Shown: positions 8,564-17,080 of the stretch, in pieces
How the letters are laid out: every line of letters starts with the position of its first letter
Numbering within the stretch: the first letter of the stretch is position 1
NCBI GenBank assembly: GCA_963708205.1
Contig: OY970196.1
Location: forward strand, 2,914,001 to 2,978,000
From: CAVYTF01 sp963708205
Lineage (GTDB): Bacteria; Bacteroidota; Bacteroidia; Chitinophagales; Chitinophagaceae
Reading direction: 5' to 3'
DNA length: 64,000 nucleotides
Translations under genes and position numbers: made by a program
Notes under the pieces: model-generated
Databases searched by the model: none
What the model saw: the letters and a program-made list of their open reading frames with translations, nothing else
Told to the model about the DNA's origin: nothing

Positions 8564-9340
8564 ATGAAAAACGGATTATTAATTGACATGGATGGCGTTA
8601 TTTACAGCGGCGAAAATATGATACAGGGCGCTGACCAGTTCATCAATCACCTGATTAAAAATGATATTCCTTTTGCGTTTATGACCAACAACAGCCAGCG
8701 CACCAGCCTTGAAGTAGTGCGCAAACTGAAGCGTCTGGGCATTATTGTGGAAGACCGCCATATTTATACCAGCGCAATGGCAACCGGAAAGTTTTTGGGA
8801 GATCAAAGTCCTAACGGCACTGCTTACGTACTTGGTGAAGGCGGCTTGCTTACCAGCTTGCATGAAAACGGCATCACGCTGGTTGATACAGATCCTGAAT
8901 TTGTAGTGTTGGGAGAAGGCAGAAATTTTACATTAGAAATGGTGCAGCGCGCTGTAGACATGATATTAGCCGGTGCAAAATTTATAACAACCAACAGAGA
9001 TCCTTCCCCAAAAAAACCGGGATGGAATAATTTAGGCATCGCTGCAACTACTGCTATGATAGAAGAAGCCTCCGGCAGGAAAGCCTTTGTTACAGGTAAG
9101 CCAAGCCCGATCATGATGCGTTCTGCAAGAAAATTTCTTGGTTTGGAAACTGCAGAAACAACAGTTGTCGGCGATACGATGGAAACTGATATACAGGGTG
9201 GCGTGCAAATGGGTTATAAAACAATATTGGTGCTTTCAGGCATCGCAGAAAAAGAGCGCCTCAGTCATTATGCGTTCAAGCCTGACCTTGTAGTTAGTTC
9301 TGTTGATAAAATAAAATTTCCGCTTAAATGGTGGCAGTAA
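8564..9340 (+). CDS. HAD-superfamily subclass IIA phosphatase (NagD-like)
   Basis: A 258-residue cytoplasmic phosphohydrolase. HAD motif I is LLIDMDGVIYSG with nucleophile D8 and acid/base D10. Motif II is FMTNNS, the Lys motif lies in TGKPSP, and motif IV is GDTMETDIQGG. The IIA cap lies between motifs II and III, as in NagD, AraL and 4-nitrophenylphosphatases. The physiological substrate is probably a sugar phosphate or nucleotide but is unknown. It forms a single-gene unit. Confidence 0.9.
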   Translation: MKNGLLIDMDGVIYSGENMIQGADQFINHLIKNDIPFAFMTNNSQRTSLEVVRKLKRLGIIVEDRHIYTSAMATGKFLGDQSPNGTAYVLGEGGLLTSLHENGITLVDTDPEFVVLGEGRNFTLEMVQRAVDMILAGAKFITTNRDPSPKKPGWNNLGIAATTAMIEEASGRKAFVTGKPSPIMMRSARKFLGLETAETTVVGDTMETDIQGGVQMGYKTILVLSGIAEKERLSHYAFKPDLVVSSVDKIKFPLKWWQ

Positions 9341-9544
9341 GTAACATAAATTAAGTTGATGTGCGATGATTTTTTCTCCATATAAAAAGCAATTTCAAAA
9401 TATAATTCCTTTTCTTTGAACATCTCGAAAAATAAAATCATTTCATAAAAATTAAATTGAGATTAAAATGAAATAACGTTTAAAAAGATTTAGTTTCATC
9501 CGTATATTGCATTTCAATTTTTAATCAAATAAAATAACTACTTT

Positions 9545-10219
9545 ATGAAAAAATTCTTATTCTTCGCTTTTGCCATTTCAATGATTGGTTGCTCAAAAGA
9601 TGTTTCAAATGATAAAACATCAACACAAAATTTAAGTGGTGCACCTCTTTCCAAAGCTTCAACTTATTTACCGTTAACAAAGGGCACTGAATGGAAGTAT
9701 ACCACAACATCAGATACCGGATCAACAATAAAATCTACCGATCTGGTAACTAAAGACAAAAAAAATATCAACGGCCAATCATATACGCTGACACTTGTAA
9801 CATCAGGTTCAAGAGTAGACTCTGATTACTATTCACAGCAGGGAATCAATTATTATCAGTATTATAATTTCCACTATAGTTCTAATCAACAAACAGCGCT
9901 TAATGTATTGTTCTTAAAAGATACGACACAAGGAGCAGTATGGGATAATAATGCAGGAACTTTCGAGGGATATCCGGTGATTAGCCAGGGTCAATTAATC
10001 AAGCGGGATTATAAAATGTCAATAAAAGATTCGACTTATAAAAATGTTATTCATACACAAGTAACTCTAATTGTTGAAACGCCTTTTGGAGGCTTGCAGG
10101 CTGGTACGATCGATTATTATACATCGGAAAATATAGGCATCATAAAAACTGTTGAGGACTTCCAGTATCCGGAATCTTTTACAGCTACAATCACCCTGAA
10201 TTCATATAAGATAAAATAA
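9545..10219 (+). CDS. Lipoprotein of unknown function
   Basis: A 224-residue protein with a lipoprotein signal (FFAFAISMIGC, Cys at about 16), then a Ser/Thr-rich linker. The mature part begins TYLPLTKGTEWKYT and continues as alternating beta strands, a pattern common in Bacteroidota outer-membrane or periplasmic lipoproteins of unknown role. No conserved domain recognised. Single gene closed by its own terminator. Confidence 0.7.
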   Translation: MKKFLFFAFAISMIGCSKDVSNDKTSTQNLSGAPLSKASTYLPLTKGTEWKYTTTSDTGSTIKSTDLVTKDKKNINGQSYTLTLVTSGSRVDSDYYSQQGINYYQYYNFHYSSNQQTALNVLFLKDTTQGAVWDNNAGTFEGYPVISQGQLIKRDYKMSIKDSTYKNVIHTQVTLIVETPFGGLQAGTIDYYTSENIGIIKTVEDFQYPESFTATITLNSYKIK

Positions 10220-10239
10220 AAAATAAAATAAATAATAAA

Positions 10240-10266
10240 GTGCCGCTTTTTACAGCGGCATTTTTA
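10240..10266 (+). terminator. Rho-independent terminator
   Basis: Arms TGCCGCT (10241-10247) and AGCGGCA (10254-10260) with a 6-nt loop and five T. It lies 21 bases after the lipoprotein gene. Confidence 0.9.
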
Positions 10267-10316
10267 TTTAGTGAAATAGATATTGAAAGGAATTTCATTT
10301 ACACTGGTAAAAGTGA

Positions 10317-10350
10317 ATGCGCGAAGTTTACAACTTCGCCGAGTATGAGC
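10317..10350. repeat. Dispersed palindromic element, copy 1
   Basis: Contains a perfect inverted repeat, GCGAAGTT-TAC-AACTTCGC (10321-10339), followed by CGAGTATG. A close relative with the same flanks (TGCG...CGCCGAATATG) occurs at 25474-25505, so this appears to be a small dispersed palindrome. Confidence 0.65.
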
Positions 10351-10354
10351 TATA

Positions 10355-10774
10355 TTACTCATTCCATTTTGTGAGGGTTAATTGATGTGCGCCTTGCTTC
10401 CAGATTTGTTCTCCTAATTCTGCTAATTTTTTGCTGTCTTCATCAGTAACTTTTGCAAAAATACTGGCTGCATCAAGTCCTTTTCCCTCGCCATAATAAA
10501 TGCCGAAACAATTTGCTGTTTTTGTTCGTGCAGGTTTCATTAGTCCAAAAACTGCTTCTCCCGGTTGCGTAAAAACAGAAGCATTTTCCTGGATGATATC
10601 AAGCTTAGGAACATCATCAATCCATATTTCCTGTCCTGATATTTTTGCGTGATAAAACATTCTTGTAAAAGGCAATAGTGCATCAAATGCGCGGCATGTA
10701 ACAGGTGCATCATCGAGGTAATAATGAAATTTTATTTCATTGCCGTCATGATATGTTATTTTAAAACCTTTCAT
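10355..10774 (-). CDS. Cyclophilin-like fold protein (DUF3830-like)
   Basis: A 139-residue protein whose pattern (AxVTCxAFxxLLPF, HAKISGQEIWI, NASVFTQPGEAVF, CFGIYYGEG) matches the small cyclophilin-like families grouped around DUF3830/DUF369. The fold binds a ligand or metal in a central pocket in some members, but the function of this branch is unknown. The assignment is by pattern only. It is followed by a palindromic repeat. Confidence 0.55.
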   Translation of the reverse strand: MKGFKITYHDGNEIKFHYYLDDAPVTCRAFDALLPFTRMFYHAKISGQEIWIDDVPKLDIIQENASVFTQPGEAVFGLMKPARTKTANCFGIYYGEGKGLDAASIFAKVTDEDSKKLAELGEQIWKQGAHQLTLTKWNE

Positions 10775-10904
10775 TGTTGTATAATTATTTTAATCAAAAT
10801 GCTTGTTTCAACATCATTGCAAGCGCAGCAAAGCGATCTCTGCAATAAAGATAATTATAGATTATTGGTTAGCGCCTGACAACGGCACAAACGCCGTGAA
10901 CCGG

Positions 10905-11639
10905 TCACAACAATTTATTTAAAGTTTGCAGGTTGTTGTAAGCATCGCCCATTGTATTATTGAAATAGAAATAAACTGTTTTCTTTTTCTTTATCCAGTC
11001 TTTAATGTGATCTGCATATTGCTGTAAAAATGCATCACTATAACTGCCTCCATAACGATTATTTGTACCATGAAATCGAACATACATAAAATCGGCGGCG
11101 GAAGTTATTAAAGGTGGCGCAGAAGCAGGCAGATCGTGTATTACAAGGCAGGCTTTATATTGATCAAGCAGTTTATATAATGCTTCATCATACCACGTGC
11201 GGTTGCGAAATTCTACTGCTAATTTCCATTCATTTTTTTTATCAGCAATACGAATTGTACTTAGTAGTTTTTTCAATTGAAGGATTTTTTCAATCTTCAA
11301 TTTTGGCGGAAGCTGCAGCAACAGACATCCTTTTTTATTGCCTGCATAAGAGATTGTCTGGATAAAATTTAAAACGTCTTTACGCTTAAAACGCAGTTCA
11401 GCAACATGTGTTATTTCTTTAGATAATTTGAAAGTAAATTTAAAATTATCCGGAACACTTTCAACCCATTTACTTACTGTTGCCGGCATGGGTATTTTAT
11501 AAAATGAACTGTTGACCTCAAGGCTGTTAAAAATAGACGCATAATAAGTTAAGCGGCTTTTGCTCTGAAACGCAGCAGGGTATGAGATTTGCGGAATGGG
11601 CACCACTAATCCGCTGGTGCCTGAATAGAATTTGCTCAT
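10905..11639 (-). CDS. DUF72 (YecE family) protein
   Basis: A 244-residue TIM-barrel-like protein. Family hallmarks are FYSGTSG at the start, YASIFNSLEVNSSFYKIP, FKFTFKLSKEITH, LLLQLPP, WKLAVEFRNRTWYD, ACLVIHD, YVRFHGTNNRYGGSYS and a Y-FYFNNT end. The activity of DUF72 proteins is not established. Length is normal for the family. The ATG at 11639 is preferred; a second ATG four codons upstream is also possible. Confidence 0.9.
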   Translation of the reverse strand: MSKFYSGTSGLVVPIPQISYPAAFQSKSRLTYYASIFNSLEVNSSFYKIPMPATVSKWVESVPDNFKFTFKLSKEITHVAELRFKRKDVLNFIQTISYAGNKKGCLLLQLPPKLKIEKILQLKKLLSTIRIADKKNEWKLAVEFRNRTWYDEALYKLLDQYKACLVIHDLPASAPPLITSAADFMYVRFHGTNNRYGGSYSDAFLQQYADHIKDWIKKKKTVYFYFNNTMGDAYNNLQTLNKLL

Positions 11640-11876
11640 AATTGTCTTCATTTATTGCTATTGTGAGAAAAGCAATTTGCCGCTACATTAAAAATCCAGA
11701 TTGATTCATTGTTCTTCCTCGCAATGACGCAGCTGAAATAGAGCAGGTTCATGAAAGTAAAGTTATAAAAATCTAAATCTGTTCTTAATCAAAGTTTCAC
11801 GCCTTGTATATAACAATAATAAACATCAGATTGCCGCCTGCGCGGAATGACGAAGTAAGACTTCATGGAAATAGCA

Positions 11877-11963
11877 CTAACATCATCAATGCAGCAGCTA
11901 ACATCATCAATGTAGCAGCTAACATTACAATGTAGCAGCTAACATCATCAATGCAGCAGCTAT
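11877..11963. repeat. 21-bp tandem array B (4 units)
   Basis: Units at 11877, 11898, 11919 (20 bases, degenerate) and 11939, core CTAACATCATCAATGCAG. The array begins 71 bases downstream of the 206-residue protein gene (stop at 12034). Its core resembles array C at 27.4 kb: 13 of 21 positions agree with the array C consensus and 15 of 21 with array C's first unit. Just before the array comes AT-rich sequence with a fragment like a dispersed repeat (CGCGGAATGACG, near 11841). Confidence 0.9.
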
Positions 11964-11977
11964 CTACTTGTAGATAG
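11960..11977. other. Perfect 8-bp inverted repeat beside array B
   Basis: CTATCTAC-TT-GTAGATAG forms a compact palindrome at the end of array B. No T-run follows on either strand, so it is not a standard terminator. It may be a protein site or an RNA 3' stem. Confidence 0.6.
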
Positions 11978-12033
11978 TAGTTAAAAGTGTGAAATAGGAC
12001 AGATCTGCGCCTTAAATGAAAATTAATGGAAAA

Positions 12034-12654
12034 TCATTCCCGCAGAACACCCATTTGTGGTTTATAGCCTGCGCGAAAAGTTTGTACAACAGACCTCGGC
12101 GTTAATACAGTTGCCGGTTTTAGTTTCGGCAGCTTTTGTGCTTTGTTATAACCAAAAGCCGTCCACGCATATAAAGCATTATTTGCAATGAGGTAAGGTT
12201 GTTGATCAAAGAGGATAAAACTTCCGTCAGGCAAATTATCGCAATCATTCTGGTAAGTTATTTTTTCTCCTTTTGCACTTACTCTTTCTTTGTGAAAGAT
12301 GGCATCAATTTGCTGAATGGATGTATTTTCATCAAAACCATATTGGCTGTTTCCTTTGAGCCAGCATGATTTGAAAAGATCATAATCTTTTCGCCGACAC
12401 TCAAAACAGGGACGATGGCCCGCTGCAAAAGCAGTAGCTTCATCCAGAAAAAATAATTCTGTATATCTGTTTGGTGCCATAATCTGTCGCTTTTTTCCTT
12501 TAAATTCAAGCAGGCAAATCAGCCAGGCTTTTAATTTAAAACTGCGCAATAGTTGTTGATGTTCATCATGCAGTTGCCCGCGATTGCCCATCCACAAGCC
12601 TCTTGCGCCAGTCTTAATAATATTTCCCTGCGGATCAACCCGGTTTTGCAACAT
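12034..12654 (-). CDS. Conserved hypothetical protein with HxPCxxCRR motif
   Basis: A 206-residue protein with a GHRPCFECRR segment (near residue 80). This resembles the Cys-x2-Cys zinc knuckle of Ada-type and FPG-type DNA-repair proteins, but no other zinc ligands are obvious. The end, VLTPRSVVQTFRAGYKPQ, is a recognisable conserved tail of a hypothetical family. The middle (LPDGSFILFDQQPYLI) looks like a small beta domain. I cannot assign a function. The ATG is well placed and the gene is alone. Confidence 0.55.
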   Translation of the reverse strand: MLQNRVDPQGNIIKTGARGLWMGNRGQLHDEHQQLLRSFKLKAWLICLLEFKGKKRQIMAPNRYTELFFLDEATAFAAGHRPCFECRRKDYDLFKSCWLKGNSQYGFDENTSIQQIDAIFHKERVSAKGEKITYQNDCDNLPDGSFILFDQQPYLIANNALYAWTAFGYNKAQKLPKLKPATVLTPRSVVQTFRAGYKPQMGVLRE

Positions 12655-12773
12655 AAAAAATTAAATTTAACCCAAAGATTTCAAAATTAAATTTCAATAT
12701 AAATAACAAAAGAAGAGAATGTTTTCCTTATTTTCATGCTGCATTCTTATTCGGAACCCTTTAATTTTCATGT

Positions 12774-14327
12774 ATGAGATTTTTTTACGCAATAGCTCTT
12801 ACATTTCTTTTTTGTGCAGTAAAGGCTCCGGCTCAAATTGTTCTAAAAGATATTTTCAAGCGCAATCTTGCCAACCAAACTATTATTCTTACTGACTGGG
12901 AAGGTTATATGGCGAATCCTGCAACAAGGCTTACAGTGTCTGCGCCTGCTAATGCCACATTTCCCTTAACAGTTAATCTAACCGCTAATGGTGCTTTGCT
13001 TTATTTTGATATGCCTTCAACGGCTGCTGCTTCGGGACCATCTAAAACCATCACACTGAATGATAATAAATTTGTAAGTTTTTACCTTTCTGATTTTCCT
13101 GACAGAGACAGTATCAGCGAGAAATATACTTTAACCATATCAACCAGCCAATATGGAAACCAAAACTTTGCAGTTAAAGTAATTGATCAGGACCTTCCAT
13201 CTTATGAAAGCAAATTTAAAATTACCGTAGATTTTTCGCAAGATACATCTTATCATTTCTTTAATTCTGCAGCAAGAAGAAATATTTTACAAACTGTTTG
13301 TGATGACTGGGCTTATTTTATCAACGATCATAATTTTGATGCTGTTGATGCAGGGGCACAAAGCGTGTATATATGGGGCGATAATTATCATAGCACCGGC
13401 CACTTTGCATACAATTCAAAAAAATATAAAGGCTATTATCTTTTCGCATATGGTTTAATGGTTGACCCGAATATTGCAGGCGGCAGCCCATCAACAGATA
13501 ACTTTCAAACTATTAAAGGGAATGCAACGGGTTTAAGAAGAGCAGGTGGTTTTAATGTTGACCCCAGAGGCAACTACAACAGTCTCGGATGGTCAATCAC
13601 TTATACAGACAACACGTGGTTTCTTGCCACAAATCTTGGTGAGGATACCAACGACCTCTATTCGATAGCCCATCATGAAATAGGACACGCGTTGTGTTTC
13701 AATCCCGGCTATACTGTATTCAATACTTACAAACAACAGGGTTATATTAATGACTCCGCATTTTTAAGTTATACAAAAACGCCGGTATATATCAATCAAT
13801 ATGATCATCTTGTTGATTCATCGGGCAACTTGCTTGCAGATCGCATCAGCAAAAAAGGTGTTTTCGGAAGCGAGTATGCCAATGATGTTCCTTTTGGAAG
13901 GTGGCTGATAACAAAAACAGATTTGCTGGTATTGAAACTTATTGGCTATGATATAAAGAATACTTCTGCGTTTTCTGTTCCGGCTATTACCACAAAAAAT
14001 TTGCCTGATGGGGCAAAAGGCAGTGCATATACTGCTTCTGTTATTGCAACAGGCGGCATTCCTTTTTATAATTATAGCATTTCATCAGGCACGCTTCCGC
14101 AGGGCCTTAACATCAATGCTTTTTCGGGTGTTATCAGCGGTACGCCGACCCAATCAGGTAATTATACTTTTAAAGTTCAGGTAATGGATTATGATAGTGT
14201 GAATGATGTAAAGAAACTAACAATAAATGTTGGCGCATCATTAAATTTTATTGCTGCTGCTCCATCATTAAGAAGCGATGAAATAAATCTATTGCAAAAG
14301 GATGATGGAGATATAAAAAAATATTAG
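12774..14327 (+). CDS. Secreted HExxH metalloprotease-like protein with Ig-like tail
   Basis: A 517-residue exported protein. It has a signal peptide (MRFFYAIALTFLFCAVKAPA), an N-terminal beta domain, and a zincin-type motif HEIGH at residues 301-305, preceded by SIAH and followed by a loop with ALCFNPGY. Residues ~415-490 form a putative-Ig (He_PIG) module (LPDGAKGSAY...GLNINAFSGVISGTPTQSGNYTF). The third zinc ligand is not clear: there is no HExxHxxGxxH. There is no T9SS sorting end. Probably a surface or secreted peptidase, or a degenerate relative; substrate unknown. Confidence 0.65.
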   Translation: MRFFYAIALTFLFCAVKAPAQIVLKDIFKRNLANQTIILTDWEGYMANPATRLTVSAPANATFPLTVNLTANGALLYFDMPSTAAASGPSKTITLNDNKFVSFYLSDFPDRDSISEKYTLTISTSQYGNQNFAVKVIDQDLPSYESKFKITVDFSQDTSYHFFNSAARRNILQTVCDDWAYFINDHNFDAVDAGAQSVYIWGDNYHSTGHFAYNSKKYKGYYLFAYGLMVDPNIAGGSPSTDNFQTIKGNATGLRRAGGFNVDPRGNYNSLGWSITYTDNTWFLATNLGEDTNDLYSIAHHEIGHALCFNPGYTVFNTYKQQGYINDSAFLSYTKTPVYINQYDHLVDSSGNLLADRISKKGVFGSEYANDVPFGRWLITKTDLLVLKLIGYDIKNTSAFSVPAITTKNLPDGAKGSAYTASVIATGGIPFYNYSISSGTLPQGLNINAFSGVISGTPTQSGNYTFKVQVMDYDSVNDVKKLTINVGASLNFIAAAPSLRSDEINLLQKDDGDIKKY

Positions 14328-14356
14328 CGCTAAATGTTGCGCGGTTGTTGTCATTT

Positions 14357-14755
14357 TTATTTCTTTTGGTATTCTTCATTCGTTACTTTCTCCATCCAAT
14401 CAACAACTTTACCATTTAGCTGTTCCTGCGTTGCAATATGCGTCATACCTGTTGTTGCGGTTGCACCATGCCAGTGTTTTTCATTTGGTGCGAACCAAAT
14501 TATATCTCCCGGATGAATTTCTTCTGTCTCACCACCTTCACGCTGTGCCCAGCCACAACCGGAAGTAACGATGAGTGTTTGTCCTAACGGATGCGTATGC
14601 CATACTGTTCTTGCGCCGGGCTCAAAAGTAACACTTGCTGCTGCTGCGCGCCTTGCATCATTCGGCTGAAACAAATTATCTATGCGCACATCACCTGTGA
14701 ACCAATCTTCCGGGCCTTTAACAGATGCCTGTGTACCGATTCTTGTTATTTCCAT
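14357..14755 (-). CDS. Cupin, close to (R)-hydroxynitrile lyase
   Basis: A 132-residue single-domain cupin. Metal ligands are visible as H53, H55, Q59 and H94 (WHTHPLGQ and EKHWH, with H96 behind). The residue numbers coincide with those of the Granulicella tundricola hydroxynitrile lyase, whose sequence it strongly resembles (EPGARTxWHTHPLGQTLIVT, MTHIAxQE, VDWMEKVT). Those enzymes add cyanide to aldehydes in vitro; the natural role is not known. The start is the ATG at 14755; the longer open frame overlaps the upstream SDR gene and is spurious. Last gene of an AKR-SDR-cupin operon, 25 bases after the SDR stop. Confidence 0.9.
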   Translation of the reverse strand: MEITRIGTQASVKGPEDWFTGDVRIDNLFQPNDARRAAAASVTFEPGARTVWHTHPLGQTLIVTSGCGWAQREGGETEEIHPGDIIWFAPNEKHWHGATATTGMTHIATQEQLNGKVVDWMEKVTNEEYQKK

Positions 14756-14780
14756 ATAATTATTTTTATTGATTGAAATT

Positions 14781-15524
14781 TTATAATTCCTGTTTTGTAG
14801 GTCTGTATAATATTTCGTTGATGTCCACATTATCAGGTTGACAGATAGCAAAGGCAACAACTCTTCCAAATGAGTCGGCAGGAATAGCCACATCCTGGTA
14901 AAACTGTTTAATATTTTTTGCCGTGTCTTCTTCAGTAATGGTATTCGGCAATTCAGTATCAACAGCGCCCGGAGAAATGATCGTTGTGCGGATATTGTAT
15001 GGTTTTACTTCCATGCGCAAGCCTTCTGAAATAACTCTTACAGCATGCTTTGTTGCAGAATAAACAGCACCGCCTGCACGCACTTTATGACCGGCAACAG
15101 AAGATACATTAATAATATGACCTGCCTTCTGTTCTTTCATATAAGGCAATGCTGCTGCAATACCATACAACACACCTTTAATATTTACATCGATCATGCG
15201 GTCCCATTCATCAATCTTCAAACGCTCCAATAGTGATTGAGGCATTAAGCCTGCATTGTTGATGATGACATCAATGCGACCGTATTCTTTAACGGCTGCA
15301 TCAACCAATGCTTTTACCTGTTGATGGCTTGTAACATCTGTTTCAATTGCCAATGCTTTGCCGCCGGCGGCTGTTATTTCTTTTGCCAATGATTGAATGC
15401 GCTCAATGCGTCTTGCACCCAGTACCACAACTGCGCCCTGTTCTGAAAGATGCTTCGCAGCCGCTTCGCCAAGCCCGCTGCTTGCGCCTGTTATTACAAT
15501 TACTTTTCCTTCGACGTTGTTCAT
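14781..15524 (-). CDS. Short-chain dehydrogenase/reductase
   Basis: A 247-residue classical SDR with a Rossmann fold. Visible are TGASSGLG (cofactor Gly motif), R/E residues after strand 2 (GARRIER, suggesting NADP preference), NNAG, the catalytic Ser in INVSSVAG and YSATK for the Tyr-Lys pair. Function is probably oxidation or reduction of an alcohol, ketone or aldehyde. It lies between an aldo/keto reductase and a cupin with short gaps, so all three probably act on one pathway or detoxification route. Confidence 0.92.
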   Translation of the reverse strand: MNNVEGKVIVITGASSGLGEAAAKHLSEQGAVVVLGARRIERIQSLAKEITAAGGKALAIETDVTSHQQVKALVDAAVKEYGRIDVIINNAGLMPQSLLERLKIDEWDRMIDVNIKGVLYGIAAALPYMKEQKAGHIINVSSVAGHKVRAGGAVYSATKHAVRVISEGLRMEVKPYNIRTTIISPGAVDTELPNTITEEDTAKNIKQFYQDVAIPADSFGRVVAFAICQPDNVDINEILYRPTKQEL

Positions 15525-15556
15525 AGTTTTGTTTGATTTGTATAAGGATTTCCAAA

Positions 15557-16543
15557 TTAAAGTCCTGTTGCCTTTTCTAAATGTTCAGGATATCTTGCGC
15601 CTTCTATTTTAATATGAGAAGATGCTTCTTCAATCTCACGCAGATCATCGGAAGTGAGTTGAAGAGAATCAGCTCCTATGTTTTCTTCCAAACGGTGCAG
15701 TTTTCTTGTGCCTGGTATTGGTGCGATCCATGGCTTTTGTGCAAGCAGCCAAGCCAGTGCGATCTGTGCAGGCGTTGCATTCTTTCCTTCTGCAAATTTT
15801 TCGAGCAGATCAATCAATACCTGGTTAGCTTTTCGTGCTTCCGGAGAAAAGCGCGGAATGGAATTGCGAAGATCAACACTCTCAAACTTTGTTTCTTCAG
15901 TAATTTTTCCTGTAAGAAAACCTTTACCTAAAGGACTAAAAGGAACCAAGCCAATTCCCAATTCTTCAAGTATTGGAATAATTTCTTTTTCGGGTTCTCT
16001 ATACCACAAAGAATACTCACTTTGCAAAGCCGAAACAGGCTGCACAGCATTTGCTTTGCGAATAGTTTGTGCGCCAGCTTCACTCAAACCAAAATATTTT
16101 ACCTTACCTTCTTTAATTAAATCTTTTACAGCACCTGCCACATCTTCGATCGGGACATTCGGATCAACACGATGCTGATACAGCAAGTCTATTACTTCTA
16201 CATTTAATCTTTTCAGTGAACCTTCCACCGCTTGCTTAATATGTTCAGGCTTGCTGTTTACACCAGTACTTTTTCCATCCTGGTAATTAAAACCAAACTT
16301 TGTAGCGATCATTACTTCATTGCGTAAAGGCGCCAATGCCTCACCAACCAATTCTTCGTTTGTAAAAGGTCCATATACTTCAGCAGTATCAAAAAAAGTA
16401 ATTCCTTTTTCAACAGCAGAACGAATCAATGAGATCATTTCACTTTTCGGCGGAAAGGGCGCATAGGAATGATTCATGCCCATGCAGCCAAGCCCGAGTG
16501 CAGATACTTCAAGACCATTGTTTCCTAATTTTCTTTTTTGCAT
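15557..16543 (-). CDS. Aldo/keto reductase
   Basis: A 328-residue NADPH-dependent oxidoreductase. Visible are the AKR TIM-barrel hallmarks: GLGCMGM near the N-terminus, FFDTAEVYGPFTNEELVGEAL (catalytic Asp/Tyr), IATKFGF (Lys), YQHRVDPN (His), FSPLGKGFLTGKI, and ARKANQVLIDLLEKFAEGK ahead of the C-terminal cofactor helix. It belongs to the YakC/AKR13-like group. The longer frame gives a non-homologous six-residue extension, so the ATG at 16543 is preferred. The SDR gene follows with a 32-base gap. Confidence 0.92.
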   Translation of the reverse strand: MQKRKLGNNGLEVSALGLGCMGMNHSYAPFPPKSEMISLIRSAVEKGITFFDTAEVYGPFTNEELVGEALAPLRNEVMIATKFGFNYQDGKSTGVNSKPEHIKQAVEGSLKRLNVEVIDLLYQHRVDPNVPIEDVAGAVKDLIKEGKVKYFGLSEAGAQTIRKANAVQPVSALQSEYSLWYREPEKEIIPILEELGIGLVPFSPLGKGFLTGKITEETKFESVDLRNSIPRFSPEARKANQVLIDLLEKFAEGKNATPAQIALAWLLAQKPWIAPIPGTRKLHRLEENIGADSLQLTSDDLREIEEASSHIKIEGARYPEHLEKATGL

Positions 16544-16603
16544 TATTATATAAGCTATCACAAAGTAGAATCCATAATTAACACCTACTATTTTTTGTAA
16601 AAA

Positions 16604-16891
16604 CTATTTTATAAGCGCATATTGCTGCGGCGATGTTCCCTCTATTCTTTTAATTATTTTATGCGCTTCAAGATCGAGCTTCACCCATTCCAAATGCCAG
16701 AGTACAGCACCTTCAAAGGGTGTTTTATTTTTCTTAAAATTTTCGATAACAGCTTTACCGATTTCTTTGTGTGTTGCGGTTCCTTTTTTCTTTAAAAAAT
16801 TTATCAACGCGTCCTTTAACGGTTCATATTTCGCAATGGGCATGCTCACTGCTTTTTTGCCAAGCGGATGAATCAATTGTATTCTTTCCAT
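16604..16891 (-). CDS. Small conserved protein, winged-helix-like (DUF6958-like)
   Basis: A 95-residue protein: MERIQLIHPLGKKA at the start, then helices and strands in a winged-helix-like order (ALINFLKKKGTATHKEIGKAVIE, EGAVLWHLEWVKLDLEAHKIIKRI). The pattern matches small Bacteroidota proteins annotated as DUF6958. It may bind DNA or another protein, but no target is visible. A second ATG three codons upstream (16900) is an alternative start. Confidence 0.6.
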   Translation of the reverse strand: MERIQLIHPLGKKAVSMPIAKYEPLKDALINFLKKKGTATHKEIGKAVIENFKKNKTPFEGAVLWHLEWVKLDLEAHKIIKRIEGTSPQQYALIK

Positions 16892-17080
16892 CACAATCAT
16901 TTTACAATAATAAAATTACAGGTAAAAATTTATCAGCACCAGTTGAGGAATTATTTGAGGATTTAATGAAACAATTAGTTACAGTAAAAGTTATGGCAAC
17001 TGCTTTTTTGAAAGGTATGTAATTTGTAACAACTTTTATAACCTAGATAAACATTAAATAATCCCTTTTAAAAATTTTTT

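Noticed and set aside
14756..14962. Extended 201-residue form of the cupin gene
   Set aside because: The extra N-terminus overlaps the SDR gene and has no cupin homology; the ATG at 14755 matches the family start.
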